In this document: positions 10,440 to 21,800 of the stretch, in pieces
Numbering within the stretch: position 1 is the stretch's first letter
Layout: every line of letters begins with the position of its first letter
NCBI GenBank assembly: GCA_019914945.1
Contig: CM034107.1
Coordinates: 5,828,001-5,892,000, forward strand
Direction of reading: 5' to 3'
Origin: Typha latifolia
Lineage: Eukaryota; Streptophyta; Magnoliopsida; Poales; Typhaceae
DNA: 64,000 bases
The notes under the pieces: generated by a model
What the model saw: the letters and a program-made list of their open reading frames with translations, nothing else
Database searches by the model: none
What the model was told of the DNA's origin: nothing
Program-made: the position numbers and the translations under genes

Positions 10440-11238
10440 TGATACGATCACACCTCTGGCTATGGAGCTCTGATACCAGCTTGATACGATCTCTCCTTTA
10501 GGGCTAAAGATCGATCTTTTCTAATTCTCAGATCTGGACTAGATCTTGCATGGAACTTTGAAATACGATCCCGAAATATTCAGCCGTCGGATCGACGTGA
10601 AATTTTGATAAATTTTAGACCCGGAAAAGAGCTTTCCAAAAAATCAAGTTTCAGGCGAATCGGAGTTGGAGATCTCGAGAAATCGTTCATTTAGTGGACG
10701 AACATCAGGATGCTCTGTTTTGGATCCGTGGATGGAGGCACGAGATCCTAGGTAATGGTGGATGGTGGAGGACCGGCGTTAATGGGGTGGCACCGGATGA
10801 AATGTGATGGTGGAAGGGTTGTGGTTGATGGAAGGATTAGGGCAAGTGTTGGATAGATTGGACGAAGGGGGAGAAGAGGGCCACCCCTAAGGGACTAGGG
10901 TGATTAGCCGGACGAGGGAGGTTAGAAGCAGCGTCGCCGGGGATTGAGAGAACGTGAGCGAAGAAGACGAAGGAGGCAAGGAAAAACTCAATCTCAATAA
11001 TCAATAATCAATAATCAATTTGGTTGCCTACCACATCCTTTTATAGGCTAACCAACAACTCAAATTAACCCTAAAAACACAATTTTCGTCGACCGCGTTT
11101 GAACTCACTCCACCCGCGTTCGAACGCGACTTACAGAAAACTTATTTTAATGGAAATTAAACACTAAAACATGAAATAAAAACACTCCTAAAGTGAATCC
11201 ATGCTCGAGACGACGTCGGTGAAGTCTGAACCGTATCG
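10440..11238 (-). mobile_element. 5' LTR of the non-autonomous element
   Basis: This 799-bp LTR has a minus-strand TATA box (complement of CCTTTTATAG, 11037-11046) and GCGTTCGAACGC at about 11116. Its upper terminus is CGTATCG, one base off the expected CGTATCA. The lower edge has a 42-bp duplication carrying an extra primer-binding site, also found in the other LTR. Confidence 0.85.
11037..11046 (-). promoter_or_regulatory. TATA box of the 5' LTR
   Basis: The minus strand reads CTATAAAAGG, a near-perfect plant TATA box, about 190 bp into the LTR, where U3 would end. The twin site in the 3' LTR is at 6946-6955. It would direct transcription toward lower coordinates. Confidence 0.65.
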
Positions 11239-12430
11239 CCTCCAAATGCTGCCAATGCTTCATTTCAGTCCTACTATACACCAAAATATCGTCAAAGAAT
11301 ACCAAGACATACCTTCAAAGTAAAGGCCAGAAAATATCATTCATGAGGCCTTGAAAAGTAGCTAGAGTATTGGTGAGACTAAAGGGCATCACCCAGAACT
11401 CGTAGTGCCCATCTAGAGTCCTAAATGCAGTTTTGTGCACATCTGCCGGGTGAACTACAATTTGATGACACTCAGCTCTCAAGTCATGCTTGCTGAATAT
11501 AATCGCCCTTACAAGCTCGTCCAACAGCTCTCTATGACTGGAATAGGATATCAGTCGTTGATGGTGATAGCGTTTAGTGCTCGGTAGTCGACACAAAAAT
11601 GTCATGTCTCCTCCTTCTTTCGCACCAATAGCATGGGCGATGTGTAAGAGCTATGACTTGGTTGTATGAGGCCTTGCTTCAACATCTTGGCTACTGTCAT
11701 GGAGATAACTTCCTTTTGCACAAGTTGATACCGATATGGCCTCACATTTGCCGGTATAGCCCTAGACACAATCTCTATGCAATGGTCCGCCGTTCGCCTT
11801 GGTGGCAACTCCTTTAGCTCCTCAAATAGTCCAGCAAATTTATTTAATAAATTAGAAAATTCAATCGTGGTACTTGGACTCATAATGGACTCATCTCTTG
11901 CTGGTCCTACTTAAAGAAGATAGGCCAAATCATTCGCACAAGGCAGCCCCACTATCGAAAGAGACCGAACACCATCAAGCTGCACATCTTTGTTTTCATG
12001 CTTAAATTTCATCCAAATGCTTTGGAAATCAAAAGTAACAAGTCCCACACTTTGCAACCACTGAGTGCCAAGGACAATGTCCACTCATCGCAGTGCCAAA
12101 GGAAACAAGTTTACAGTGATGTCGTGTCCTAGCACCCATATACTGACCCGGCGACACAAGCTCTTCGCCCGAAGCTTCGTGCCATCTCCAATAGCAATGT
12201 CAAACCTTGCAGTCGGTTAGGCATCCAAACCCAACTTCCTCACTAACCTCTCATTTAGAAAGTTGTGTGTACTCCCAAAATTGATGTGGATGTGCACACA
12301 ATGCTTTCTAACTAGTCCATCTACCTGCAATGTCCTCGGTGCGGAAGTACTCGAATATGCATGCATCGATATTTTGGCTTGGATATCTTCCTCCGCGCCC
12401 TCCTCCACAACCTCCTCATGGACCTCCTCT
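11239..12430 (-). pseudogene. Chromovirus protease and reverse transcriptase, upstream piece
   Basis: The minus strand has a protease remnant near 12217-12408 (VHIHINFGSTHNFL). The expected D-S/T-G is N-F-G, so the catalytic aspartate is lost. RT follows: [46 protein letters not shown], ending with the active-site motif VFFDDILVYS near 11285-11310. Frames break at about 11600 and 11900. RT resumes at 6355 across the inserted element. The host element runs on the minus strand from gag at 13605 to 6140. Confidence 0.85.
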
Positions 12431-12489
12431 GATCACTCTCCATCACCAACAATATTATGGTCCTCCTCGAGACCGTCGATGAGCATCAC

Positions 12490-13605
12490 ACTCCCGATCA
12501 ATTTGGAACACTAATGACCGGGGTGAAACGTTCGTTCGCATCAAAAGCAAAGGCCCTTCACTCTTCGCTCCTCTACCTGGGCAGGTGTGAGAGTTTGAAC
12601 GGGGGATCTTGTGCCTCCTCTAACATCAGAAGAGGGTCTCAAAGGTGGTCGTGCTCTAGTACTAGCAGCCGTTGTCTTTGAACCCGCAGAATTTTCAGCC
12701 AGCATTCTAAGCACAAACCGTTCATCTCGGTTGCTCCAACTTGCTTTTGCTACCATCTTGAGAGCCTTGTGTTTTTGTTCCATCCTCACGGCCTTCTCAA
12801 AGGCCTCCTCAAGAGTGGTAAGACAGAAAGCACGAACATCCACCTGTATCTCCTCCCGTAGCCCTAAAATGAATGTGCTCACCAATGTTGGTTCGGGTCA
12901 AGGTAGCTTATAACGACTACTAACTTTTTCAAATTCTGCTTGCTATTCCAATACGGTTGTCCTCTAAACCATCTTGCTTAATATGGCAGCAAATGTCGCT
13001 GACCTAAATCTACGTGTAATTCTCCTATGTAAGTCTGCCCAACCCGTAAATCCTCCACCATGAATAGCCGATCGATACCAAATGCAATGACATTCCTTGG
13101 AGGTGAAAGCTTGCCATTTGGATCTTTGCGTCCTCCGCGGTCCCTTGACAATCAAAGTATTGCTCCACTTGAAACACCCAATCTGTTGGATCACCGCCTT
13201 GGAGTTATGGAAAGTCCAAATGTACAATTTTCCCCCAAATACAATTGTCAAGTTTGCAAAAGATCCTTAGTTCCGGTCTGAACCTTTGTGCTTATTTATC
13301 TCCTTTGAATCCTCGAGCACACCCATCACCATCTCCGAATGGATCAACATCATCCTCTAAGTTCCAATCCTCTTCATCGACAAAGCGCCTCGGTGCCGCA
13401 CGCCTCTCGGGTTCCACCAGCGCCGGTCTTGGATCGTGTATTGGAGGTGGGAGATGATGTGTAGGAATAGGTAAAAGAGGATCATTAACATTAACATCTC
13501 ATACCTGGGCCTGTGGTGTATCGATTTGGTGTGGTCCCACCGCTGGTCCTTCTTGAGGCACATCTTCGTCGTGGAGATTACAAAGTGGATCGGTTTATGA
13601 CATAT
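12490..13605 (-). pseudogene. Chromovirus gag with zinc-knuckle remnant
   Basis: Read on the minus strand it runs from PQEGPAVGPHQIDTPQ (near 13500) through an acidic segment to the gag core (FPxLQGGDPTDWVFQVEQYF, about 13130-13180). The C-terminal helices follow (FILGLREEIQVDVRAF, LEEAFEKAVRMEQKHK, 12740-12880). A knuckle of the form C-F-*-C-x6-G-H-*-C lies at about 12500-12545, with two stops inside it. The N-terminus is cut off where an LTR starts at 13606; its counterpart is at 14593-14941. Confidence 0.82.
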
Positions 13606-13674
13606 TGATACACTTAATTATGATCTTTTCTTATTGCATTAGGTGTTTATTTTCATTAAAATAAAATTCCTGTA

Positions 13675-13950
13675 GGTCGCGTTTGAACGTAGGTAGAGTC
13701 GCGTTCGAACGCGCTTGTGAATGCTTTTGAACACCTTGTAAATGCTTGTGAATGCCTTGTGAACGCTTGTGAACGCTTTGTAAATGTCCGCATTTGTGAA
13801 CGCCTTGTGAACGCGTTTGTGAACACCCACATTCGAATGACTTGTGAACACCTGTGTCACCGCGTTCGTAAATCTAGAGAAGGGGCTTTTTGAGTGCGTT
13901 CGAACGCGATCGGGCGCGTTCGAATGCGATCGGGCGCGTTTGAACATGAT
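13675..13950. repeat. TTGTGAACGC / GCGTTCGAACGC array
   Basis: More than ten short units alternate CTTGTGAACGC, CTTTGTAAATGC and CGCGTTCGAACGC with 10-14-bp spacing. Many differ by C/T or G/A at CpG. It lies in the U3 part of the LTR, upstream of the TATA box at 14010. Confidence 0.8.
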
Positions 13951-14009
13951 CGACGGGAATCCTCTAGAATTAGGATTTCATATTGTTATAGGACTTATTG
14001 GCTAGTCTC

Positions 14010-14017
14010 TATAAATA
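14010..14017 (+). promoter_or_regulatory. LTR TATA box
   Basis: TATAAATA sits in the context GTCTCTATAAATATGTGG. Equivalent sites occur in related LTRs or relics at 37510 and 60039. It is followed by a pyrimidine-rich leader, as expected for an LTR promoter. Confidence 0.6.
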
Positions 14018-14538
14018 TGTGGATGGCAACCAACTTCATAATTGGAATAGGATTCTTGATTTCTTGCCTCTTATCTTCTCTCTAGACTCCTCCCTCCTCC
14101 CTCTTCACCATCCTTCCACCTCTACCATTGGCAAGATTTCTCCTCGCTTCTAATCTCCCTCGTCTATCGAATCACCCCTCTTCTTTGGGATCTCGACCAC
14201 TTCGTTCCCTTCGTCTACTTTCTTTAATCACTTTCACAATCCACCCTCATCTCCATACCCATCCATAACACTAACATCCACTCCACCCATCACCACCACT
14301 ATCACCCACATTATTCTATATTTTTGTCACTACTACAGCTCAAATCTGTGAAGGGCATAAATACAAAAATTGTAGATTAGGAAGTTATAGATCCAACCCA
14401 ATTAGTTTCGTAATTTTCTGACTACCGGATAATATCTGACGAATATGTTTTCTCGATTGTACGGACTAATTTCTGTAATAAATTCAGATCTTGAAGGAAT
14501 CTTAGCGTAGCCTATCTTTGGTTCCAGATCTTAACAAT

Positions 14539-14570
14539 TGGTATTAGAGCCTAACAATTGGTATCAGAGC
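14539..14570 (+). other. Tandemly duplicated primer-binding site
   Basis: A 20-bp unit starting TAACAATTGGTAT occurs twice in a row (14532-14551 and 14552-14571). Each copy ends in an initiator-tRNA-Met-type site: TGGTATTAGAGC at 14539, then the canonical TGGTATCAGAGC at 14559. Confidence 0.88.
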
Positions 14571-14592
14571 AGGTGAACCTCAGACCTCCATA

Positions 14593-14941
14593 ATGGTTGA
14601 AACAAGGAAGATGACATCAACAAGAAAAATCTATGGAGAGCACACCGACAAGGGAGGACTCAATGCACGATGATTCTAACCGTGAGGCTGATTCCTTTGG
14701 AGCGACCACGGCAGGACCGAGTCAACCAACGTCCATGAGTTCGAATATGGATGAACTAAGGGGCATGTTCCAAATATTGTTGCATAGAGTTGACAACATA
14801 CAAAAGGATCACAATGAATTCAAGGAATACGTCGTGAATCGATTGGGTCGTCATCTCCTCGACGACGAACGGAGTTTCAAGAAGGACCAACGGTGGGACT
14901 CCATAGAACCGATACCCCACAGGTCCAGGTGCGTCATATGA
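14593..14941 (+). pseudogene. Gag N-terminus, plus strand
   Basis: A start (MVETRKMTSTRK) lies 22 bp after the second primer-binding site. A frame change leads into an open stretch from 14633 with an acidic, Ser/Thr-rich segment and a coiled segment (MDELRGMFQILLHRVDNI). It ends in FKKDQRWDSIEPIPHRSR, which matches the gag piece near 13500-13560 on the minus strand. It stops abruptly at about 14936, before the gag core. Confidence 0.75.
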
Positions 14942-15200
14942 GTGTATACTATTGTGGACTTGGATATTCATATGTTAACATGTTTATTTGGTTAATAGTA
15001 TGATTTATTTGGTGGTGGATTATGTGATCATAGATAGGTTAGTATGTTTTATTTGATGATATCATGATTATATGTGTACATGAGAGTATCTGTGTGTGAC
15101 GGGCCCCACCCGACCTGTCGCATGCGTCGCGCGTGTCGTGTGGGCGCATGGGCGAGCACGTGCCAGTGCCAGGCGGGGGCGTTATACGGTCTATTAGATA
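14942..15200 (+). mobile_element. Tekay-type LTR end, spacer of the inverted pair
   Basis: The blocks GTGGACTTGGATATTCATATG and TTATGTGATCATAGATAG, then a GC-rich tail with GCATGCGTCGCGCGTGTCG, match the LTR end at 22.9-23.1 kb in order. It lies between two oppositely oriented gag starts. No coding. Confidence 0.55.
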
Positions 15201-15204
15201 GGGT

Positions 15205-15319
15205 TATCGTGGATTGAGTCTTCCCTTGTCGGTGTGCTCTACATTGATCTCCTTGTTGATGCCATCTTCTTTGTTTCCACCATTAATGGAGGTCTAAGGT
15301 TTGCCTAGCTCTGATACTA
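15205..15319 (-). pseudogene. Gag start and primer-binding site, minus strand
   Basis: The reverse complement gives a primer-binding site (TAGTATCAGAGC, 15308-15319), then CCTTAGACCTCCATTAATGG and ACACCGACAAGGG. These line up with 14559-14660. Only the first ~100 bp of the leader and gag survive. Confidence 0.75.
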
Positions 15320-15321
15320 AA

Positions 15322-16188
15322 TGATAGGCTACGGATTGATCCCTTCAAGATCTGGATTAATTGTAGGAAGCCCTCCATACAACCAAGAGAAAATATTCAC
15401 CAAATATTCTTCCGTAGTTAGAAAATTACGAAACTAAGTGGGATCGATCCATACCTTCCTAATCTACATTTTTTGTATTTACGCCCTTAGTAGAGTCGAA
15501 CTTCAACTAGGATGAAATTATGATATAGTGCGGATGAAGGTGGTGGTAACGGGTTGAGTGGTGATAAAGTTATGGATGATAATGGAGATGAGGGTGGATA
15601 GTTGATGTAGTTAAGGGAGAAAGACGATGGAGAAAAAGTGGTCGAGATCCCAAAAAAGAGGGAGGACTCGATAGACAAGAGAGATTAGAAGTTAGGAGAG
15701 ACCTTGCCAACGGTAGAGGTGGCTGGTTGGTGAAGAGGGAGGAGGGCGATTAGGGTAGAGAGACTAGAGAGAGGATAGAGAAGGAAAGAAACCAATATTA
15801 ATTAAGCATAATGATTTTGGCTGCCATCCACACCATTATAGAGGCTAGCCAACAAGCCAAAATAATAATTATTCACCCTAATTTTAGTAGACTCCCGTCG
15901 ATCGCATTCGAATGAGCTCGACCGTGTTCAAATGCGCTCGACCGCGTTCGAACACACAAAAGGTGTTCTCTATCGATGCAAACCCGATGCAGACGTTTGA
16001 ACGTTTAAATGCGCTCGACCACGTTCGAACGCGCATTTCGCGTTCTCTATTTTTGTGAACCTGATGCAGGCATTTGCATAAGCGTTCGAATGTGGCCCTT
16101 TCCGCATTCGAACACGATATATAGAAAATTTATTTTAATAAAAATAAATAACCAATGCAATAAGAAAAGATTTTAACAAGGTGTATCA
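15322..16188 (-). mobile_element. Chromovirus LTR, minus orientation (right arm of inverted pair)
   Basis: The complement starts TGATACACC (16188) and ends GCCTATCA (15322), 867 bp. It mirrors 13606-14536: GTTCGAACGC repeats at 15900-16120, a pyrimidine leader and a U5 ending AGCCTATCA. No target-site duplication matches across the whole 13606-16188 pair (CATAT versus TATGA), so this is a rearrangement and not one clean insertion. Confidence 0.85.
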
Positions 16189-18299
16189 TATGACTAGAGA
16201 TTTATTTATACATTATCGATAATTATATATTTGATCAGTCATAATATGATATCTACTATACATTTATATATTATTGATGTTTCATGTATTGATGCAGTGG
16301 TTGGATACTATGTAAAGTGATCACACTGTGTAACACCCACCACCTAACACGAGCCCTTCACATAGGTAAAACCCACGTGATTACCACGTGACCTGCTGGT
16401 CAATGTTACAACACAATATATAAGCAAAAATCTCATATTTCCACATATAATATAGATAAAGAAGAAGCCCGTAACACCATAGGCCACAACAAGCCCACAT
16501 ATCCATAGACAGATGAAAAATTGCCCATGCAGGGGCTACAAGTCATTTAGCTTAATTTACATGAATAAAAATAAGAATAATAAGTCTCAAGCCAGTCTTC
16601 ATTAGGTCTACTAATCTAAAAATATTTCCACAAGAAGGTGGTGAGCATAAAGCCCAGCAAGTTTTTACTTCTATAGTTTAAAAGTAATGCAATGAATGAT
16701 GCAAGAATAAGTGAATATAAATTATGCGCATCATGATTAGATGAATGCATCAGTATCTCATACGCAACATGTTCATCTAATGCTCACATGCATTAGCAAT
16801 TAATAACCTACCATGCAATTGATCCGGACTATCAAGTCCTCAAACTTGAGCTTACATTGAGCTTCGCCCATAGGCCATGTCAACACCACATCACATAATA
16901 TGCATTATGTCAGACTACCAAGTCTGTAATATACGCTCATGTAGAGCTACGCCGATAGGTCATAGCAATCCTCTTACTTGACCACAGACATACCCTAAGG
17001 GAGGGTAGACCCTAGAGGTAGAATTAGCCGCCCATCACCGGCGAACAGCATGACCGATTGTCCGCCATCGCAGACTAAGGACCTCAGTCGTAAGCCTATC
17101 ATAAAAGTTAGTATCGCACATCAATACTACGATCTGAGCCCTCGGCTCCACATTATCGCACCACCGTGCAAAAATTATGAACCATCACTCATGGACGCCC
17201 TCATCCTGCGTCATCGGGCACCGCTAGGTCTACATCATCCTATCATTCTCTCTCTATCTTAAATACTCTAAATGATTTGAGATCAACAAACTAAGATCTC
17301 AGGCATGAGCCCTAATATATATAAGTATAAAAATATCCTCCGCCCCTAACCTAGCTGGGGAGATGTCGAGTACTATTGAGACGCAGCAAGTCACCCCTTA
17401 ATAGTAATGCACGTGTACAAGTGGCATAATATTACATAGCACAATAAGCATAATAAAATACATCATTATCTTGATTTACATGCCAACACACATGTTTATG
17501 CCTAATAAATATGCGCAGAAATTATGATATGCGAAATCTTACCGAATAGCAAAATAATTTACCATGCATGACGTGCAATAATAACCGTAAGAAAATCATA
17601 TGTACATGCATGCTATGAATGTAATGATGTCATAAGGTAAGTTATTTTATTCTCTATACTACTCTTAGATTATATGAGTTTCACTTGCATGAGCCGCTTT
17701 CTTGATACTAGCTACAACTACGCCACAAGATCATCGTCACTACAAAGTCCACTTCGATAAGAGAAGTAAATAAAAAGCATAAGCACAACAATCCTATCAC
17801 TAATTAGTTAAATAATCTTACTAACGTTCACTATAGGCTTGGGTAGGTCCATTTGTGAATTTTTATATTTATTAATTAGGTTGAGCTAGCATAGTTTGCT
17901 TAATATACTTTTCCTACTATAATATGTATTAATTCTCCGACAAGAGCAATTAATACAGATACACACAGATTACCGATTCAATAGGCTAAAAATTAATTTA
18001 ACCAAATAAACACGACCTCCCTAAATCCCGAATTAGAGTTAGCTTTTTATGTGTTATCTACAACGGCACTCTCAGGCTACGGTCTAATTCATTAAAATTA
18101 ATTTATAAGATAATTAATAAAGCGAATACTACTATCAACTAAAAATATTGTTTAATTAAGGCTCACAATTGCCAGCATTACAAATAATTAAATAATAACT
18201 TAAATAATTTAAAGAGATAATTAGCGAGGAATTACTCTATTAAGTTAGCACAAACCCAAAATAGACCCACAAAAAATTGACCCAAAGCGCACCTTAACT

Positions 18300-18610
18300 A
18301 GAAAAACACATGGGTTGGGCTATAGCCCAACCCACCCCTAAATTGAGCCGGGCTGCCTATAGCCCCACCCACCCCAAACTTGGGCCAAGCTACATGCAGC
18401 CTAGCTATAGCCCAAAAGAATGGGTTGGGCCTCACCCAGCCCAACCAGGCCCATGGGCCTCGAGCTAGGCCACACCTAACCCAACTCGACATTCGGGCCT
18501 CGGGTTGGGCTACACCCAGCCTGACATGCAAACCCAAGCTGGGCTGCACCCAGCCCGACCCGAAATGCGAGCCCAGGTTGGGTCGCAAGCCCAGGCTCGA
18601 GGCACCACTC
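18300..18610. repeat. Dense TGGGCY/RGCCCA block in LTR
   Basis: At least eleven TGGGCC, TGGGCT or reverse-complement copies occur within 310 bp, many as GGGTTGGGCT or AGCCCAACCC palindromic pairs. TGGGCY is the plant site II element bound by TCP transcription factors. The block falls where the other Tekay LTRs carry their GCGCTGGGC palindromes. Confidence 0.7.
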
Positions 18611-18819
18611 CACTCCCTCCCTCCTCACCTAGACTAAAAGGAGGGAGGAAGGGAAGATGGCTATTAGTGCTATTAGTGGTCACCGCTAGTGATAGTTGGG
18701 GCCAACGAGCAGGCCGGACGCCCGCCGACGAAGGAAGGTACCCACGTTGCCTACCTTGCCGGTGGGGAAGACAGCCACCACCCACCGACGGCAAGGACCT
18801 AATCGGGGGGCGGGGGAGG

Positions 18820-21800
18820 TGTGACACCCACACTCTAAACATGTGCATAGCACGAGCCCACACGGCACGTGCATAGCACCTGACCAATCGGTTTGTTACT
18901 GACAATCAAATAAACCTGTAGCAACATCAAAATTTTATCCACAATATCTAAATTAAGAATAACTCAAGTCTAACTGTCAACAGCACACAAATAACCCTAC
19001 ATGGGCCCTACACAGGCCACAACACATCATCAAGAGCTTTTCACAACTACATATACACAACAGAGGTATATACATAATTATACAAGTACAAAGTCACCTG
19101 CTAAAATATAAGGCAAGGATACATATACACTTTGGAGGATATCAACTATTACATCAGATAAGATAACTCATCTGGCACACAACACTAACTACACTCTACT
19201 CCTCACTCACTAGCAAGACCTCTAAGGGAGTATCCTGCTCCTCCCGTTCACCTGGGTTTTTGAAAAGGAGAAAACAAGAGAGTCATGAGCTAAAGGCTCA
19301 GTGAATAGACCTTACTCTGAATCAGTGAAACTAAATAGGGAGTAAATCAAGTACTGGATAATATGAATCAGAAAGAGTATCATGTCATGAATGAGTAAAT
19401 GAATGTGTCCTCAATACTACATAAATGAAATATAGATAACATGTCATAACTGATAAGAATACATAATACTCAACCATAAATAAAGAGGTCACCACGTCGT
19501 ATGATCATCATAACTCTCCCTCAAATATGATATATGACGCATGCCGACCATGACAATGCTATGATATCAAATGCAATCATATGTGATGTATATTGACCAC
19601 TCAATAATTAGGTATGCCAGATAATAATGAAATCATATGCGTTTCTCAACATCACGATCATCACCGACATCTCGGTATAATATCATCATACTAGACCACT
19701 GTGCACAGTCAATACCCAGTACCCGGTCTCAACATCATGTCCAAAGGCTCAGAGCATACTCCGCCACCCGTAAGAGTATCTCTAATATAACCATACCCCG
19801 CCACCCGCTAGGGTATCAACATCCATCCGGACCGGGCACCCACATAGTTGATAGAAACCTCGTGAGGATAACTCGCCACATATGCCCTGGCGAACGGCAT
19901 GTGTTCGAATGTATGCTGCGCGCACAGACTAACGACCTCAGACGTAAGGCCAACAGGATCGCGACTATGTCGAGCGATCAATCATCTCTAAGCACGCCCT
20001 AACCCTCGCGCCCACTCGGGTATCCTCACGCTTTCTATCAACTATCCTATCAATCACATTTCACGCGTTCCTTCTAAATGACAGATCATATGCATATATC
20101 CAGTACGATAACAAGTCAATGCATAACAGGAATTTAGGTGGAATAGGAATCAAGAGAAAATGATGCAATGTAGTCTCCAACTATATCGTCAACACATGCA
20201 TACTCATGCTAATCTATTACATGCATACTCATGCAAATCTATTACATGCATACTCATGCAAATCTATTACATGCATACTCATGCTACAGATCAACTCAGT
20301 AAAAATCATAATAGTAGAATCATCTCTGATCATCTCTATATATATCACCAATGTACTCATATTCCAAATCAGCATAATCGAATGCATGATAAAATATGCT
20401 CGACTATAATCATCTCTAGATAAAATCATATAATCATGCTGGAGGCCAAAATATGCATATACACAAATATATAATATAACCTAATTTGAGAAATGCGTCT
20501 AAGGGATAAGACTACTCACCCCACTGCAAATACCAAACCACCACTCATTCACGCTACTATGATAACGATCACGCCTCGATAGCTAAGTCCATGGAATCTT
20601 GAACAGGGGGGTCGGGATCTGAAATTATTTATAACAAATATGTCAGTCTTTCTATTAATTAAAATTAACTAGACAAAAGAATAGTTTCTTATTGTAATTA
20701 TGTACTCTTCATTTCTATATTTATTTTTGTTATTTATTAATCATAATTATATTATTTATTTGTGTATTTAGAATATATTTTATCTGTCTATTATTCTCTT
20801 TGATAATTAAGAAAATAAAAATTAAGTTACTGCAATTAATTACGTAAGAATATATGTACATAACCCTAAAAATTTCTTAGGATTAAAATAGTAATTTATA
20901 TTGCAGGCATTTTGCTAAACATGGTATAATTAGAACTATATACTAACTATGATATAATTATATTTAATTTGTATAACTTAATCACATTAAATTAACTAAG
21001 CTAAACTAATTATGCATATGTATATATATCTATATGTATATATATATATATATAGAAAGAGGAGAGAGAGAAAAAAAACAAAAATATAGAAATGCATATA
21101 GTGCTGGGCTCAGCCCAACACCATGCACAGCAAGGCGCTGAGCCGAGCCCAGCGCCTGGCGCTGCAAGGGCGCTGGGCCGAGCCCAGCACCACTTGCAGG
21201 ATGCAGATAGAGGAGAGAAGGGAAGAAGGAGGAGGAGGAGAGGAAGAAGAAAGAGAAGAAGAAAGAGAAGAAGAAGAAGAAGAAGAAGAAGAAGAAGAAG
21301 AAGAAGAAGAAGAAGAAGAAGAAGAAGAGGAAAGAAAAAGGAAAAAAAGAGTTGGGCCATGAGGGAGGGGTGCGGCCGCTGGTGGCCACTCAGCGGCCGG
21401 CTTCTCGCCGACGGCTCAATCCTCCGGCGGTTCCGAGAGGAAACCGACAAGGAGAAAAAGAGAAATAGAGAGAGAGAGGTAGAGAGAGAGAGGGAGGGAG
21501 AGAGAGAGAGGGAGGCTCACCGGAGCTAGAGGAGGTGGCGGCGGCAGCGGGTAAAGAGAGAGAGTGTTTGAGAAAGAGAAAGAGAGAAAGGTTAGAGAGA
21601 GCTCGAAAGAGAAAAAGAGAGAGAGAGAGAGAGAAGGGAGAGAGAGGCGGTGGGGAGGGAGGCTGCGGCGGGGGCCCACCGCACCAGCTGGCTCGGCCAG
21701 GTTGGCCAGGCCAGCGCTTGGGGCGCGTGGCGCCCATCTCTGCTGCCACTGCATGGCACGAGCTGTCGTGCCATGCAGTGCAGGAATAATTAATTAATAT

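Larger units (their letters stand above)
6356..11238 (-). mobile_element. Non-autonomous LTR element, TSD CCTCC
   Basis: Two ~0.8-kb LTRs (6356-7127 and 10440-11238) flank an internal region with a primer-binding site at 10425-10438, all read on the minus strand. CCTCC is duplicated at 6351-6355 and 11239-11243. The interior has a gag-like start, an unrecognised ORF and chopped pol scraps. No RT motif or integrase triad is present. A copia-like LTR (8311-9340) was inserted later. It resembles large non-autonomous (LARD/TR-GAG-type) derivatives that borrow enzymes from chromoviruses with related LTRs. Confidence 0.85.
13606..14536 (+). mobile_element. Chromovirus LTR, plus orientation (left arm of inverted pair)
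   Basis: It starts TGATACACTT and shares its whole layout with the solo LTR 37543-38405: the ATTTTCATTAAAATAAAATT block, GCGTTCGAACGC/TTGTGAACGC repeats (13675-13950), a TATA box and a C/T-rich leader with ATCACCACCACTATCACCC. The downstream end is ambiguous, at TTAACA (14536) or TAACA (14556), because the LTR-PBS edge is duplicated. An inverted relative lies at 15322-16188. Confidence 0.85.

Noticed and set aside
13606..16188. The inverted pair as a single intact retrotransposon
   Set aside because: The LTRs are in opposite orientation and the flanks CATAT and TATGA do not match. Real LTR elements have direct LTRs.
18298..18905. GC-rich open frames that look like a Trp/Gly-rich protein
   Set aside because: They arise from repeated TGGGCY motifs in the LTR and run open in several frames on both strands.
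20160..20300. Short direct repeats (ACATGCATACTCATGC) as a CRISPR-like or satellite array
   Set aside because: Only about three or four copies in a plant LTR with no spacers; simple local duplication.
21030..21797. Several overlapping open frames of 60-146 codons on both strands
   Set aside because: They consist of Glu/Arg or Ser/Leu/Phe runs from GAA and GA microsatellites in an LTR. No ordered protein, and the same happens at 5775-6300, 26303-26763 and 33362-33824.
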